From Congzhengia sp045635085 (lineage in GTDB: Bacteria > Bacillota > Clostridia > UBA1381 > UBA9506): a stretch of DNA of 64,000 nucleotides. The translations under genes were made by a program, and so were the position numbers. The number at the start of each line of letters is the position of its first letter. The first letter of the stretch is position 1. The stretch spans positions 124,001-188,000 of the forward strand of contig JAZRBM010000013.1 in assembly GCA_045635085.1 (NCBI GenBank), written 5' to 3'. The notes under the pieces were generated by a model that worked only from the letters and a program-made list of their open reading frames with translations, had not been told where the DNA came from and did not search any database. Positions 1 to 8,170 of this stretch are shown piece by piece.

Positions 1-2
1 CT

Positions 3-773
3 ATAGGAAAAGGACAGCGTGGTTTGATTGTAGCGCCACCAAAGGCAGGTAAGACAACACTGCTGAAATGTATTGCAAACAATATTGAAGAGAATCATCC
101 TGAGATTACTTTAATTGTGCTCTTGATTGATGAGCGCCCTGAAGAGGTAACGGATTTAAAACGCTCGATAAACGGCGATGTTGTATACTCGACATTTGAC
201 CAGGTTCCGGAGCATCATGCAAAAGTGGCGGAAATTGTCTTAGAACGTGCACAAAGGCTCGTTGAACAAAACAAAGATGTCGTAGTATTACTTGATTCAA
301 TTACAAGACTTGCACGTGCATACAATCTGATTGTGCCACCATCGGGAAGGACTTTATCAGGTGGACTTGATCCTGCGGCACTTCATAAGCCAAAAAAGTT
401 TTTTGGTGCTGCCAGAAATATTGAAAATGGCGGAAGCCTAACTATTTTGGCGACTGCTTTAATTGAAACGGGTAGCCGTATGGATGATGTTATATTTGAA
501 GAATTTAAAGGCACAGGCAATATGGAGCTTCATTTAGACAGAAAATTACAGGAAAAGAGAATATTTCCTGCAATAGACATAAATAAATCGGGCACACGAA
601 AAGAAGAACTCTTACAAACAAAGCGCGAACTTGAAGCAGTTTGGAGTATAAGAAGAGAGCTCTCTAATGTCTCGACTGTGGATGTAATGGAAAAATTGAT
701 TAATAATCTGGTAAGAACAAAATCAAATGATGATTTTATTGACATTCTGCTTTTAAATGATAATAAAAAGTAA
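3..773 (+). CDS. rho: Transcription termination factor Rho, C-terminal part (5' end outside window)
   Basis: This is the ATPase half of the hexameric RNA-dependent helicase that ends transcription at Rho-dependent sites. The reading frame is open from the window edge, so the N-terminal RNA-binding domain lies upstream. Visible motifs are the Walker A APPKAGKTT (fragment residues 11-19), the Walker B VVVLLDS about 80 residues later, and the Q-loop/R-loop region LSGGLDPAALHKPKKFFGAAR-type segment typical of Rho. About 257 residues are visible, as expected for the C-terminal portion of a 420-residue or longer protein. The usual downstream neighbour in many Bacillota, rpmE (L31), is absent; a short Asn-rich peptide gene follows instead. 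Identity is very secure; only the start is missing. Confidence 0.97.
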   Translation: MGKGQRGLIVAPPKAGKTTLLKCIANNIEENHPEITLIVLLIDERPEEVTDLKRSINGDVVYSTFDQVPEHHAKVAEIVLERAQRLVEQNKDVVVLLDSITRLARAYNLIVPPSGRTLSGGLDPAALHKPKKFFGAARNIENGGSLTILATALIETGSRMDDVIFEEFKGTGNMELHLDRKLQEKRIFPAIDINKSGTRKEELLQTKRELEAVWSIRRELSNVSTVDVMEKLINNLVRTKSNDDFIDILLLNDNKK

Positions 774-862
774 GAGTATTTTTGAATAAAAAAATGTTTT
801 GAGGAAATAATATTTTTGTGAGCAAAAGCTCAAAAAATATTGTAATTATTGTGGAGGGTATT

Positions 863-1006
863 ATGGATAACAGAAATCAGAACAACAACCAAAACAACAA
901 CCAGAACAAAAACAATCAAAACAACAACAAAAATAACCAGAACAATAATCAGAACAAAAACGATAATCAAAGCAACAACAGAAACAACCAGAATAATAAT
1001 TTCTAA
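863..1006 (+). CDS. Small asparagine/glutamine-rich protein (47 aa), unknown function
   Basis: The product is almost entirely Asn, Gln and Lys (repeating N-Q-N-N-N units), with no hydrophobic core, so it should be disordered and soluble. The ATG at 863 is chosen because a strong GGAGGG lies at 853-858; an in-frame GTG at 818 lacks such a site. A perfect palindromic terminator follows directly, which makes this a discrete transcribed unit end after rho. Function is not recognised. A role as a low-complexity spore or stress peptide would be speculation. Because the DNA is repetitive, a second frame is also open here, but only this frame has the ribosome binding site. Confidence 0.6.
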   Translation: MDNRNQNNNQNNNQNKNNQNNNKNNQNNNQNKNDNQSNNRNNQNNNF

Positions 1007-1022
1007 TTATTCACAAAAAGGA

Positions 1023-1050
1023 AGAGACTGTAGCATATGCTACAGTCTCT
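1023..1050 (+). terminator. Rho-independent terminator after the Asn-rich peptide gene
   Basis: A 28-nt perfect palindrome (AGAGACTGTAGCA arm with its exact complement) is followed by TTGCTTT. It lies between the peptide gene and the convergent AraC gene and could serve both strands. Confidence 0.75.
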
Positions 1051-1055
1051 TTGCT

Positions 1056-1994
1056 TTACATATTTGTGTTTGTTGTTTGCGAATACTCGGTAAAATTAAT
1101 TTTTTCTAATTTGCACTTTTGTCTGAAATTTAAAGGTGTTATGCCCACATGTTTTTTGAATATATCGTTAAATCTTTGTTGACTAGAAAAACCTACAATT
1201 TTTGCAACGTCGGCAACCTTTGTATCTGTATTTTTAAGATATTCTTTAGAAGCTTCGATTCGCACCCTTAAGATGTAGCTTTTAGGGCTTATTCCAAATC
1301 TGTCTTTGAAAGAGTGAGCAAAATAACTGTCGGATAAATATATGTATTTAGCTACGTGCGTGAGTGTCAAATCCTTATCATAATTGCTGTCTATGTATTC
1401 TTTGGCAATATTTAAAAGCTCATGAAGTTTTAAATTTCTGTTTTTTGCGCTTTGTTCCCATTCTTGTTTTAGGGCCCTTGAAAGCAAAACAAACAATTCA
1501 ATAACCAAAAGACAGCTTAGAAAATCACCGAAAACCTGATTTTTGATTCTTTCTCTTAAAATTCTGTTCATAACATATACGATGTCGTTTTTTTTGCTAA
1601 GTGGTAAAAATAAAAAATCACCGGTTGTATCGTCTTCTATATATTCGATAAAATCAGTAAGGGATACATGGCTATCAATGTCATTTTTTTGTGATTTAAA
1701 TGTAAAGCTTAAAACTATTAACTCACATACGTCCGATTTTACAACAAATTTATGTGCTCTTCCGGGTTTTATTATTATTAAAGAGTGGGGAGGCATATTC
1801 ACATCAATGCCTTCAATTTGGAAAAAAGCATTGCCTTTTTTTATATAAACCATCTCAAAGTGGTCGTGTCGATTTACATCCATAGACCAGTTTATATCGT
1901 ATATTTTTTCGATTGTTTTGACTATTGCAGGCATAAAGGTGAGCTTTTCAACCAAATCATCCCATGCGTGCGGAAGTCGTTCGTTATTAAACAT
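1056..1994 (-). CDS. AraC family transcriptional regulator with N-terminal cupin
   Basis: A 312-residue regulator. Residues about 35-110 form a cupin-like sensor domain (HDHFEMVYIKKG, then PPHSLIIIKPGRAHKF), which usually binds a small ligand such as a sugar. Residues about 195-295 hold the paired helix-turn-helix motifs of the AraC/XylS family, ending in the characteristic GFSSQQRFNDIFKKHVGITPLNFR-like segment. It stands alone and divergent from the trmK operon, so no target is suggested by context. The ATG at 1994 is preceded by GGAG. A well-spaced promoter lies upstream on the minus strand. The effector cannot be told from sequence. Confidence 0.9.
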   Translation of the reverse strand: MFNNERLPHAWDDLVEKLTFMPAIVKTIEKIYDINWSMDVNRHDHFEMVYIKKGNAFFQIEGIDVNMPPHSLIIIKPGRAHKFVVKSDVCELIVLSFTFKSQKNDIDSHVSLTDFIEYIEDDTTGDFLFLPLSKKNDIVYVMNRILRERIKNQVFGDFLSCLLVIELFVLLSRALKQEWEQSAKNRNLKLHELLNIAKEYIDSNYDKDLTLTHVAKYIYLSDSYFAHSFKDRFGISPKSYILRVRIEASKEYLKNTDTKVADVAKIVGFSSQQRFNDIFKKHVGITPLNFRQKCKLEKINFTEYSQTTNTNM

Positions 1995-2028
1995 GATATC
2001 ACTCCGATAAATTAATGATTCTTGTTAT

Positions 2029-2057
2029 ATTGTATCAGAAAAACATAAAATTGTAAA
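2029..2057 (-). promoter_or_regulatory. Predicted sigma-A promoter of the AraC gene
   Basis: On the minus strand TTTACA (2057-2052) and TACAAT (2034-2029) are separated by 17 nt, reading toward the AraC start at 1994. Confidence 0.55.
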
Positions 2058-2072
2058 CAAAAAGTTGTTTTG

Positions 2073-2101
2073 TTGACTTTTTATATGGAGTATGCTATAA
2101 T
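2073..2101 (+). promoter_or_regulatory. Predicted sigma-A promoter of the trmK operon
   Basis: TTGACT (2073-2078) and a perfect TATAAT (2096-2101) are separated by 17 nt, 36 nt before the TTG start of trmK. It is divergent from the AraC promoter, so a regulator bound here could affect both. Confidence 0.7.
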
Positions 2102-2136
2102 TTTTGTGTTATTAAATGAAGGGAGTGGGCTTTTAA

Positions 2137-2847
2137 TTGAACATAGATTCTTTTATGACGCCGAGACTTTTGACCGTTGCAAATATGGTAAAAGACTCAA
2201 AATCTGTTGCAGATATCGGTACAGACCACGCCTACGTTCCCGTCTATTTAGTTTTGAATAATAAAGTAAATACTGCGATTGCTATGGATATTAATAAAGG
2301 TCCCATAATGCGCGCTAAAGAAAACATTGATAGATTTTCTCTATCAGACAAAATTAAAACTCGCTTATCTGATGGATTGAGTGAACTTTTGGATAACGAG
2401 GCAGATACTGTAATTATTGCAGGCATGGGTGGAATTTTAATAAATAGCATCCTAGAAAAGGACAAAGAAAGGCTTAAATCTTTAAAATACTTTGTCCTGC
2501 AGCCTATGACAGCAATAACTGAGACGAGAAAATATCTGGCTGAAAATGGTTTTAAAATCATTGATGAAAAGTTAGCAAAGGAAAACGAAAAAATTTACAC
2601 TGTAATATTGGCAACACGCGGAAAAATGACTGTTAGCGATGAGGTATATTACCATGTAGGCAAGGCTTTGATTACGAATAAGGATTCTGTCTTACCTAAG
2701 CTCTTAGACGGCAAAATATATGAATACGAAAAGGCAATTGCCTCTATGAAAAACACAAAGAGTGAAGAAGCAACACGAAAATCGTTGTACTTTGAATATC
2801 TTTTAAAAGAGTTTAAAAGGATAAAAAGGGAGTGTGCGAAATGGTAA
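2137..2847 (+). CDS. trmK: tRNA (adenine(22)-N1)-methyltransferase TrmK
   Basis: This SAM-dependent enzyme makes m1A at position 22 of some bacterial tRNAs. The Rossmann SAM-binding motif VADIGTDHAY is at residues 24-33, the second conserved motif IIAGMGG at 93-99 and the catalytic-region LQPM at 121-124, all typical of the YqfN/TrmK family; the 236-residue length is normal. The start is TTG at 2137, supported by GGGAGTGG at 2121-2128 and the absence of an ATG with a ribosome site. It overlaps the next gene by 7 nt and pairs with nif3, as in Bacillus (yqfN-yqfO), which supports translational coupling. Confidence 0.93.
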   Translation: MNIDSFMTPRLLTVANMVKDSKSVADIGTDHAYVPVYLVLNNKVNTAIAMDINKGPIMRAKENIDRFSLSDKIKTRLSDGLSELLDNEADTVIIAGMGGILINSILEKDKERLKSLKYFVLQPMTAITETRKYLAENGFKIIDEKLAKENEKIYTVILATRGKMTVSDEVYYHVGKALITNKDSVLPKLLDGKIYEYEKAIASMKNTKSEEATRKSLYFEYLLKEFKRIKRECAKW

Positions 2848-3626
2848 AGCTTAATAAAATACTTGATTTTTTGTGCGATTTTGCACCTTTGGAATATGCA
2901 GAGGATTATGATAATGTCGGACTCATACTGGGAGATAAATATAAACAAGTAGAAAAAATACTGGTAACTTTAGATATAGACAACGTTGTGGCAGATCATG
3001 CTGTCTTAAAGGAATGTGATTTAGTAATATCACACCATCCTTTAATATTTAGCCCGATAAAGAAAATCGTTTCGGATGATTCTACGTCAAAAACAATTAT
3101 AACACTTTTAAAAAATAATGTTTCACTGATTTCGATGCATACTAATTTTGACAGTGTAGAATCAGGTCTTTGCGATTTATTTATGGATAAAATTGCACAA
3201 ACTAAAGACAGAATATCGATTGATAAAGAAATACAGTCAGGCTGTGGCAGAATTGCTCTTTTAGACAAAGAAACAAAGCTTTTAAATATTTTAGACACAG
3301 TTAAGAAAGAATATAAACTGGATAATATAAAATATATCGGAGAAAAAGATAAAAAAATCGAAAAGATTGCTGTGTGCAATGGCGGAGGAGCTGACTTTAT
3401 TTATAAAGCTAAGGAAATGGGCGCAGATCTTTATATTTCTGGGGACTTTAAGTACCACCACGCAAGATTTGCCTACGAAAACGATATGGCTTTGATTGAA
3501 GTTCCGCACTATAATGCAGAGATTATCTTTTGTGATTATATGAAAGGAATTTTAAAAGACAAGTTCGGAAATAATTTACAGATTTTTGTTACCGACAAAA
3601 ATATAGATGTTTGGAAAAGCATTTAG
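2841..3626 (+). CDS. Nif3-like dinuclear metal centre protein (YqfO type, short form)
   Basis: A member of the NIF3/DUF34 family, conserved proteins that form ring-shaped hexamers with a two-metal site; the biochemical role is not settled. Metal-ligand motifs are visible: ISHHPLIF (residues 63-70), HTNFDS (100-105) and the C-terminal GDFKYHHA with a later VPHYNAE. At 261 residues it lacks the central insertion found in longer Bacillus homologues. The ATG at 2841 is preferred over a GTG at 2832 because AAGGGAG sits 8 nt upstream of it. It is coupled to trmK by overlap. Confidence 0.9.
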   Translation: MVKLNKILDFLCDFAPLEYAEDYDNVGLILGDKYKQVEKILVTLDIDNVVADHAVLKECDLVISHHPLIFSPIKKIVSDDSTSKTIITLLKNNVSLISMHTNFDSVESGLCDLFMDKIAQTKDRISIDKEIQSGCGRIALLDKETKLLNILDTVKKEYKLDNIKYIGEKDKKIEKIAVCNGGGADFIYKAKEMGADLYISGDFKYHHARFAYENDMALIEVPHYNAEIIFCDYMKGILKDKFGNNLQIFVTDKNIDVWKSI

Positions 3627-3649
3627 ATTGTTGATATTTGGAGGAAATA

Positions 3650-5971
3650 ATGGATAATACAATTATAAAGCAAACATATGCATTACCAACGCTGCCTGTT
3701 CGTGGACTTGTAGTGTTTCCTAATACACTTGTTCATTTTGATGTAGCGAGAGAAAAGTCACTTATGGCTTTAGAAAATGCTATGGTTAATAAACAGATGG
3801 CATTTGTTACGATGCAGACAGACCCGACGATTGAAAATCCAAAGGCGTCAGATATAGAGTCCGTGGGAACAATATGTAAAATAAGTCAGGTTGTAAAAAT
3901 GCCAAACAACACAGTAAGGGTGCTTGTGGAAGGCATAAAGAGGGCTAAAATATGCGAGGTTTTGAAAACAAAGCCTTATTTTGTTTCGCTTGTTGATGAA
4001 ATAGAAGATGACGATTACGACGAAAAAACGATTGAAAGCGAAGCGCTTCGCAGAAAACTTGTTGAAGAGTTTATGAATTATCGCGACTATAACAACAGAG
4101 TCAATAGCGATTTTGTGTTGTCGCTGGAAAATACGGAGGACACATCACGCTTAACAGACAGTATAGCTTCCAATATGCCGCTAAAACTTTCAGATAAGCA
4201 GAAAATTTTAGATATATTTGATACAAAAGTTCGTGCAGAGTTTCTGCTCGAACTACTGCTTCGTGAAATTCAGATAGCAGAAGTAGACACAAATATAGAC
4301 AGAAAAGTAAAAAAGAACATAGATAAAAATCAGCGCGAGTACTTTTTGCGTGAACAACTAAAGGTGATTCATGAAGAACTGGGCGACGATACAGAGTACG
4401 AACTTGATGAATACAAAAAGAAATTAGATGCGCTTGATTTACCTGAAAAAGTAGCAGAAAAATGCGAAAAAGAACTTGCGCGCCTTTCTAAAATGTCAGT
4501 TAATAACCCCGATGCAAATGTCATCAGGACATATTTAGAGTGGATTTGCGATCTTCCCTGGAACAATTATACCAAGGACACGCTAAAGGTTTCAAACGCT
4601 AAAGAAGTTTTAGACCGTGACCATTACGGTTTAAAAGAAGTAAAAGAACGCATAATGGAATATTTGGCTGTTAAAAAAATCACAGGCTCTATGGCAGGAC
4701 CTATTCTTTGTTTAGTTGGACCTCCGGGAGTTGGTAAAACGTCAATAGCCAAATCGATTGCTGAAAGTATGGGCAGAAGCTATGCCAGAATTTCCCTGGG
4801 CGGAATACGTGACGAGGCAGATATCCGCGGTCACAGACGCACATACATCGGCTCTATGCCCGGCAGAATTATAACTGCTTTAAAACAGGCAGGAACCAAC
4901 AATCCGCTTATGCTTTTTGACGAAATAGACAAAATGGCATCAGATTACAGGGGTGACCCTGCAGCAGCACTTTTGGAGGTTTTGGATTCTGAGCAAAATA
5001 CAAAATTCCGCGACCATTTTATGGAGGTGGATTTTGATTTGTCTAATATATTATTTATAGCAACCGCGAACACATTAGACACAATACCGAGTCCGCTTTT
5101 AGATCGTATGGAAATTATTGAGCTTCCCGGATATACCTCTGAAGAAAAATTCCAGATTGCCAAAAAACATCTTATAAATAAACAGCTTAAAAAGCACGGA
5201 TTAACGAAGAAAAATGTTTTGATTAACGATGGCGCAATCAAAGGCATAATATCTCATTATACAAAAGAGGCAGGGGTAAGAACCTTAGAGCGTAAAATAG
5301 CAAATGTTTTAAGAAAATCAGCACTCAAGATTGTAGACAGCCCCGAAACACAGGTTAAGGTAACATCTAAGAATTTAGAGGAATTTTTAGGAAAAGAAAT
5401 CTTTTTAAATGATGTTACGTCTAAAAAAGATGAAATAGGTGTTGTTACAGGACTTGCATGGACACAAGTTGGCGGTGATACGCTTTCTGTTGAAGTAAAC
5501 ATTATGGAAGGCAGTGGAAATCTTGAACTTACAGGTCAACTCGGTGATGTTATGAAAGAATCTGCTAAAGCTGCGGTAAGCTTTGTTCGTTCAAATTGTG
5601 CTAAATTTTCTATTGATTGTGATTTTTATAAAAACCGTGACATTCATATACACGTACCTGAAGGTGCTACGCCCAAAGACGGTCCGTCAGCGGGCATCAC
5701 TATTGCAACAGCCCTGGTTTCGGCACTTTCGGGAAGATGTGTTAATCACAAAGTTGCAATGACCGGAGAGATTACAATTCGCGGCAGAGTTCTGCCAATA
5801 GGCGGACTTCGTGAAAAAACATTGGCAGCATATCAGGCAGGGATTAAGACTGTTATTATTCCTTATGAAAATCAAAAGGATATTGACAATTTAGAAGATG
5901 TAGTTAAAGAAAATGTCGAAATAATCCCCGTACGCAATATGAATGACGTTTTAAAAATTGCGCTTATATGA
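3650..5971 (+). CDS. lon: ATP-dependent protease Lon (LonA type)
   Basis: Lon degrades misfolded and regulatory proteins in the cytoplasm. The 773-residue chain has the N-terminal substrate-recognition domain (about 1-200), a coiled-coil linker, an AAA+ module with Walker A GPPGVGKTS near residue 357, and a C-terminal protease domain. The catalytic dyad is visible: Ser680 in DGPSAG and Lys723 in REKTLAA. The start is ATG 3650 behind GGAGG (3640-3644) rather than an upstream TTG. Directly followed by engB, an arrangement common in Bacillota (lonA-ysxC). Confidence 0.98.
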   Translation: MDNTIIKQTYALPTLPVRGLVVFPNTLVHFDVAREKSLMALENAMVNKQMAFVTMQTDPTIENPKASDIESVGTICKISQVVKMPNNTVRVLVEGIKRAKICEVLKTKPYFVSLVDEIEDDDYDEKTIESEALRRKLVEEFMNYRDYNNRVNSDFVLSLENTEDTSRLTDSIASNMPLKLSDKQKILDIFDTKVRAEFLLELLLREIQIAEVDTNIDRKVKKNIDKNQREYFLREQLKVIHEELGDDTEYELDEYKKKLDALDLPEKVAEKCEKELARLSKMSVNNPDANVIRTYLEWICDLPWNNYTKDTLKVSNAKEVLDRDHYGLKEVKERIMEYLAVKKITGSMAGPILCLVGPPGVGKTSIAKSIAESMGRSYARISLGGIRDEADIRGHRRTYIGSMPGRIITALKQAGTNNPLMLFDEIDKMASDYRGDPAAALLEVLDSEQNTKFRDHFMEVDFDLSNILFIATANTLDTIPSPLLDRMEIIELPGYTSEEKFQIAKKHLINKQLKKHGLTKKNVLINDGAIKGIISHYTKEAGVRTLERKIANVLRKSALKIVDSPETQVKVTSKNLEEFLGKEIFLNDVTSKKDEIGVVTGLAWTQVGGDTLSVEVNIMEGSGNLELTGQLGDVMKESAKAAVSFVRSNCAKFSIDCDFYKNRDIHIHVPEGATPKDGPSAGITIATALVSALSGRCVNHKVAMTGEITIRGRVLPIGGLREKTLAAYQAGIKTVIIPYENQKDIDNLEDVVKENVEIIPVRNMNDVLKIALI

Positions 5972-5984
5972 AAAGAGGTAAATG

Positions 5985-6590
5985 ATGAAGGTAAACATTC
6001 ATAAGGCTGAGTTTTTGCTTTCTGCTGAAAAAAAAGAGCACTATCCGGTAACAAGCATGCCGGAGGTGGCATTTATCGGCAGGTCAAATGTAGGCAAGTC
6101 TTCTATGATAAATAAAATTTTAGGAAGAAACAACTTTGCAAGAGTGAGCCAAAAGCCTGGAAAAACTGTAACGATAAATTTTTATAATATTGATAACAAA
6201 TTGATGCTTGTTGACCTTCCTGGCTATGGCTACGCTTCAGCAAGTCATTCAGAAAGAAAAGCAATGACAGGAATAATCGGTAACTACTTATCAGACAGAC
6301 GTCAGTTAACACAGGTGATACTGCTTGTTGATTGTCGCCATAAGCCATCGAAAGATGATAAACAGATGGCCCGTGCCATAAAGGCATCGGGTGCACAGGC
6401 GGTAGTATTTGCAACAAAGTCTGACAAGCTTAGCAAACTGGCACTTGAAAAGAATCTTGAGATGATTGTTGAAGAGTTAGAGCTTGAAGAAGGGGATATT
6501 TTAATTCCGTTTTCAATTCAGAGCACAGAGGGACAAGAAGCCTTCTGGGACTATATTTATGACTTTATTTTAGACGATGAGGAAGAGTAA
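5985..6590 (+). CDS. engB: Ribosome biogenesis GTPase EngB (YsxC/YihA)
   Basis: An essential-type small GTPase that assists assembly of the large ribosomal subunit. The G1 loop GRSNVGKSS (about residues 31-39), the G2 region PGKTVTINFY, G3 DLPGYGYA and G4 TKSDK are all present. Length (201 residues) is normal for the family. Two adjacent ATGs occur at 5982 and 5985; the second has the better 6-nt spacing from AGAGG. It sits 10-13 nt after lon and is probably cotranscribed. Confidence 0.96.
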   Translation: MKVNIHKAEFLLSAEKKEHYPVTSMPEVAFIGRSNVGKSSMINKILGRNNFARVSQKPGKTVTINFYNIDNKLMLVDLPGYGYASASHSERKAMTGIIGNYLSDRRQLTQVILLVDCRHKPSKDDKQMARAIKASGAQAVVFATKSDKLSKLALEKNLEMIVEELELEEGDILIPFSIQSTEGQEAFWDYIYDFILDDEEE

Positions 6591-6591
6591 A

Positions 6592-7083
6592 ATGGCATTA
6601 AACATTGTTTTGGTAGAACCCGAAATTCCGCAGAATACAGGAAATATAGCAAGGACATGTAAGGCGACGGGTAGTGTTTTGCATATTATAAAGCCTATGG
6701 GTTTTACTATCGATGACAAAAAATTAAAAAGAGCAGGACTTGACTACTGGTACGAGTTGGATATAAGGTATTATGAAAACTTAGACGACTTTTTTTCAAA
6801 ATGTCCCGGCAACTACTACTTTTGCTCGACAAAATCAAAAAACAGACATTCTGATGTTTGTTTTTCAGATGGGGATTATTTGTTTTTTGGTAAAGAAACC
6901 AAAGGTCTGCCCGAACCTCTCTTAAAAGAAAATTACGATAGGTGCATTCGTATTCCGATGACTGCATCCTCAAGATCATTAAATCTTTCAAATTCGGTTG
7001 CTATTGTGCTTTATGAGGCATTAAGACAGCTTGATTATGCAGGACTTTGCGATGAGGGAGAACTGACAGGAAGACTGGATTAA
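6592..7083 (+). CDS. trmL: tRNA (cytidine(34)-2'-O)-methyltransferase TrmL
   Basis: A SPOUT-fold methyltransferase that 2'-O-methylates the wobble nucleotide of some leucine tRNAs. The N-terminal VEPEIPQNTGNIARTCKAT motif and the C-terminal knot segments FGKETKGLP and RSLNLSNSVAIVLYEALRQ are diagnostic. At 163 residues it is a minimal SPOUT domain as expected. The ATG at 6592 follows GAGGAAGAG at 6579-6587; an in-frame ATG at 6577 lies inside engB and is less likely. The start is adjacent to the engB stop, so translation may be coupled. Confidence 0.92.
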   Translation: MALNIVLVEPEIPQNTGNIARTCKATGSVLHIIKPMGFTIDDKKLKRAGLDYWYELDIRYYENLDDFFSKCPGNYYFCSTKSKNRHSDVCFSDGDYLFFGKETKGLPEPLLKENYDRCIRIPMTASSRSLNLSNSVAIVLYEALRQLDYAGLCDEGELTGRLD

Positions 7084-7094
7084 AGGAGAAAACT

Positions 7095-7940
7095 GTGGAA
7101 AACTACGTAGAAATAAAAGGCTATGATAACGACTTTGTTCCTCGACATATTTTTGAGTGTGGTCAATGCTTCAGGTTTAAAAAAGAGAAAGATAACAGCT
7201 ATACACTGGTTGCAAAAAACAAAGTTATAAATATTTCAAAACGCGATGGAAAAATTATCCTAAAAAATACTAAAGACGAAGATGTGGCTGATATCTGGTC
7301 TGATTACTTTGATTTAAACACAGACTATAATAAAATTAAACAGACATTATCAAAAGACAAACACTTAAAAGAGTTTGTGCTGTATGGAAACGGCATAAGA
7401 ATATTAAATCAGGATATTTGGGAATGTATAATTTCTTTTATAATTTCTGCTAATAACAATATCCCGAGAATACAGGGGATTATAGAAAGATTGTGCGCTC
7501 GTTACGGCGATGCGATAGATGCTTTTGGTAATACATATTATACATTTCCTGATGCTGACAGATTAAAACATATCAAAAAAGATGATCTTGCTTTTTTGCG
7601 CTCAGGGTACAGAGATTCGTATATTTTAGATGCTATTAATAAAGTGTCAACAGGAAGTATTAACGCAGACGAGTTAAAAAACTTAAGTACACAAGATGCA
7701 AAGCATGAGCTTTTGAAAATTAAAGGAGTAGGCAATAAGGTTGCAGATTGTATACTTTTGTTTGGAAACAAAAGAAGTGAAACATTCCCTATTGACGTTT
7801 GGGTAAGGCGCTCTGTCGGAGCAGTTTATCATGACGAAATAAATGATATGACAATTTCAGATTTTGCAAGCAAAAAATTTGGTGATTTGGCAGGTTATGC
7901 ACAGCAATACTTGTTTTATTATATGAGAGAAAACTCATAA
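7095..7940 (+). CDS. ogg: 8-oxoguanine DNA glycosylase/AP lyase (OGG1 type)
   Basis: This base-excision repair enzyme removes oxidised guanine. Residues 1-100 match the OGG N-terminal domain, and the rest is a helix-hairpin-helix GPD domain. Lys215 in GVGNKVADC is the expected Schiff-base nucleophile and Asp234 in FPIDVW the catalytic acid; their 19-residue separation equals that of the human enzyme (Lys249/Asp268). Length 281 is normal. The start is GTG 7095, 6 nt after AAGGAG (7083-7088). It sits between trmL and xseB in a continuous plus-strand run, so cotranscription is likely. Confidence 0.9.
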   Translation: MENYVEIKGYDNDFVPRHIFECGQCFRFKKEKDNSYTLVAKNKVINISKRDGKIILKNTKDEDVADIWSDYFDLNTDYNKIKQTLSKDKHLKEFVLYGNGIRILNQDIWECIISFIISANNNIPRIQGIIERLCARYGDAIDAFGNTYYTFPDADRLKHIKKDDLAFLRSGYRDSYILDAINKVSTGSINADELKNLSTQDAKHELLKIKGVGNKVADCILLFGNKRSETFPIDVWVRRSVGAVYHDEINDMTISDFASKKFGDLAGYAQQYLFYYMRENS

Positions 7941-7952
7941 AGGGGGCTTATT

Positions 7953-8168
7953 ATGGCTAACAAGAAAACCTTTGAAGATTCAATTGAAGAATTAGAAAAA
8001 ATAGTTAAAAAGCTTGAAACTGGTGATTGTCCTTTGGATGAAGCAGTAAAGCTTTTTGAACAAGGTGTTAAGATTTCTAAGGACTGCCACAAAACGCTTA
8101 ACCAGGCAGAGCAGAAGATTAAGCTTTTAACTGAGGCTGATGAAATTTTTGACGCCAAGGAGGAGTAA
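7953..8168 (+). CDS. xseB: Exodeoxyribonuclease VII small subunit
   Basis: XseB binds the large subunit XseA to form the single-strand-specific exonuclease VII. The 71-residue helical protein contains the family signature FEDSIEELEKIVKKLE, GDCPLDEAVKLFEQG and a C-terminal coiled segment. The large subunit gene, normally immediately upstream, is not in the window, so the partner must be encoded elsewhere. It is followed after 2 nt by ispA, the order seen in many Bacillota. Confidence 0.93.
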   Translation: MANKKTFEDSIEELEKIVKKLETGDCPLDEAVKLFEQGVKISKDCHKTLNQAEQKIKLLTEADEIFDAKEE

Positions 8169-8170
8169 AA

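Noticed and set aside
865..1000. Possible CRISPR or tandem-repeat array in the AAC/CAG-rich stretch
   Set aside because: The repeats are short, irregular codon-level repeats without spacers; they are explained by the Asn/Gln-rich peptide.
849..1109. Thr-rich open frame overlapping the Asn-rich peptide gene
   Set aside because: It is a shifted reading of the same AAC/CAG-type repeats, has no ribosome site and runs through the terminator.
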